A stretch of DNA of 16,903 nucleotides, taken from positions 51,538-68,440 of the forward strand of contig DCTZ01000013.1 of the NCBI GenBank assembly GCA_002329485.1, written 5' to 3'. The translations under genes and the position numbers were made by a program. Source of the DNA: Caryophanales bacterium UBA1427. Lineage in GTDB: Bacteria; Bacillota_I; Bacilli_A; ML615J-28; CAG-313. Below, one piece after another: positions 15,736-16,903 of the stretch (the first letter of the stretch is position 1; every line of letters begins with the position of its first letter). The notes under the pieces are model-generated. The model was given only the letters and a program-made list of their open reading frames with translations. It did no database searches and was not told where the DNA came from.

Positions 15736-16903
15736 TTAAACTCGTTTGTTGTCGAAAATGCAGTATTGTTGGTTGTAAGTGAAATTGCCGTTGTACCATT
15801 GAGGATAGAACAAAGCGGCAGGAAGGGTGTTATAACCGTCTTGGTAGTGATCCCAAGTATCGTGGGAATCGGCCAATACGATAACATCGTCGTATATATA
15901 ATCGGTTCCCATGTTGTCATACCCGATAATGACTTCCCAGTGTCCGCCATGCGGCCGCCAGGATATCGGCATCGGCGTACCTTTGGAAAGATTGGTTTTA
16001 ACCCAATTGATAAACTTATCATATGTAGGGAAAAGCATGGAGTTGGCATTGACAAAACTGTCCCGGGCATACGATCTTCCTTCTGCCACAAACCCCAAAG
16101 AACCGACGAGTTTCTTTAAGCCGGTTGCACCTACTCCGACATTATAAATCGTGGCCACATCATTTACTTCGCAATATTTTTCGGTTAAGAACAATTCATC
16201 ATAAATATTGACATCAAGTCCGTAGTAATTCAAAACCGATAAAGTTGAACAGATTCCGCATGACGAAGCCATCGTTTGTTGGAATGCCCGGTAGCCTTTT
16301 AGAATCAAGCGGGTATCGGTACTTTCCATATTATAGTAATCCACAAAAGCATGATAGTTGGAGGTCAATTGGTCGGTTTCGCCGTTTTTCTCTGTAATTA
16401 CTCCGTACTTGGAAGCATCTCTCGTTCCGCCGAAACTGCCGTCAGGGTTAAGAAGCAAATGCCGGTCCGGGATTACTTGGGTGATTTTCCGTTCTTCCTG
16501 AACTCTTTCAATGGTTATCTTTTTCTTCGGATAAACTACCACGCAATCGAAAGCGTTGGAAGTTTGGCCGGATAATTCCACATTCAACCACCAGCGATAG
16601 AAACGTCCCGCAGCCGAAGTTATGTACCCGTCTTGGAAATGGTCGAAACCGTCATAAGGATCCTCCATAATCAGCACATCGTCGCGTGGGAAGGAAGTTC
16701 CCATGGTATCAAGTCCGATAATAACATGCCAACCGAATTCGCGGTCGTCCTGGTAGCGGACCATGATGAAACATCCCTGATTCAACTGAAGGAGAGCCCA
16801 GGTGATAAAGTTGGCAATTTTATCGTCCGTGGAACTGCCTGATTCTTTGTAACCGGTAGTCACTGTATAACCGATGTGATTAAAGAGATTCTTTAATCCT
16901 TGG
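15736..16903 (-). CDS. Tandem C39-like papain-fold protein, 5' end outside the window
   Basis: The frame stays open to the window edge, so the N terminus is missing; a GTG at 16863 is in frame but the repeat unit already begins upstream of it, so it is not the start. The visible 389 residues hold two related domains. The second (about 15790-16270) has the peptidase C39-like triad pattern: Cys in SSCGICSTLSVLNYYG (codon 16258-16260), His in GGHWEVIIGYDN (codon 15940-15942) and an acidic DSHDTWDHYQDGY. The first (about 16570-16903, its Cys region lying outside) repeats GLKxL, FIxW, VIIGxDxMGT, DDV and DHxQDGY in the same order. In it the expected catalytic His is Gly, with a His two residues later (GWHVIIG). 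It probably acts on peptides or cell-envelope material, or the first domain binds without cutting. Any signal peptide would be outside the window. A terminator follows the stop. Confidence 0.75.
   Translation of the reverse strand, partial: QGLKNLFNHIGYTVTTGYKESGSSTDDKIANFITWALLQLNQGCFIMVRYQDDREFGWHVIIGLDTMGTSFPRDDVLIMEDPYDGFDHFQDGYITSAAGRFYRWWLNVELSGQTSNAFDCVVVYPKKKITIERVQEERKITQVIPDRHLLLNPDGSFGGTRDASKYGVITEKNGETDQLTSNYHAFVDYYNMESTDTRLILKGYRAFQQTMASSCGICSTLSVLNYYGLDVNIYDELFLTEKYCEVNDVATIYNVGVGATGLKKLVGSLGFVAEGRSYARDSFVNANSMLFPTYDKFINWVKTNLSKGTPMPISWRPHGGHWEVIIGYDNMGTDYIYDDVIVLADSHDTWDHYQDGYNTLPAALFYPQWYNGNFTYNQQYCIFDNKRV
15790..16900 (-). repeat. Internal domain duplication in the C39-like protein
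   Basis: The segments encoded at about 16588-16900 and 15790-16122 are diverged copies. Shared residues in order are GLK, G(Y/F), FI-W, G, VIIG-D-MGT, DDV, D--D--DH-QDGY, and FY--W. Similarity is clear at protein level and weak at DNA level, so this is an old duplication rather than a recent one. Confidence 0.75.

Overview
The window looks like a piece of chromosome from a low-G+C, Gram-positive-type anaerobe (Bacillota or a close relative such as the Acholeplasma/Izemoplasma side of the tree). The reasons are AGGAGG-type ribosome sites, Rho-independent terminators, a CcpA-type cre-like site at the head of the main operon, and anaerobic, B12-dependent amino-acid fermentation genes. TGA is used as a stop in at least four genes (ortA, oraE, orr and the methyltransferase gene), so the recoded Mycoplasma genetic code does not apply. 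I cannot place it to genus.

Positions 1-12214, plus strand, hold one compact eleven-gene operon: alr, arcA, argF/arcB, arcC, ord, ortA, ortB, oraS, oraE, a mutL-like gene and orr. Together they encode an almost complete route for fermenting L-arginine. ArcA makes citrulline and ammonia. The carbamoyltransferase makes ornithine and carbamoyl phosphate, and ArcC turns carbamoyl phosphate into ATP. Orr converts L- to D-ornithine, and OraS/OraE (AdoCbl plus PLP) makes 2,4-diaminopentanoate. Ord deaminates this to 2-amino-4-oxopentanoate with a reduced nicotinamide, and OrtA/OrtB cleaves it with CoA to acetyl-CoA and D-alanine. The alanine racemase at the head of the operon fits as the enzyme that returns D-alanine to L-alanine. 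The MutL-like ATPase is probably a maintenance partner of the mutase. Every junction from argF onward is overlapping or nearly so, and four successive junctions share the same 8-nt overlap, ATGNNTRA.

Positions 12215-12464 separate the convergent operon and topA. The stretch holds a strong shared bidirectional terminator and, on the minus strand, a consensus promoter (TTGACA, 17 bp, TATAAT with TG extension) driving an apparent free-standing small RNA of about 160 nt. That RNA has three hairpins, CU-rich single-stranded segments and the shared terminator.

Positions 12465-14603, minus strand, are topA (DNA topoisomerase I) with possible tandem promoters upstream. Positions 14604-14857 are AT-rich and hold those promoters but no gene. 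Positions 14858-15653 hold a membrane isoprenylcysteine methyltransferase-like gene with its own promoter and terminator. Positions 15736-16903, minus strand, are the 3' part of a gene for a protein with two tandem C39-like papain-fold domains; its start lies beyond the window.
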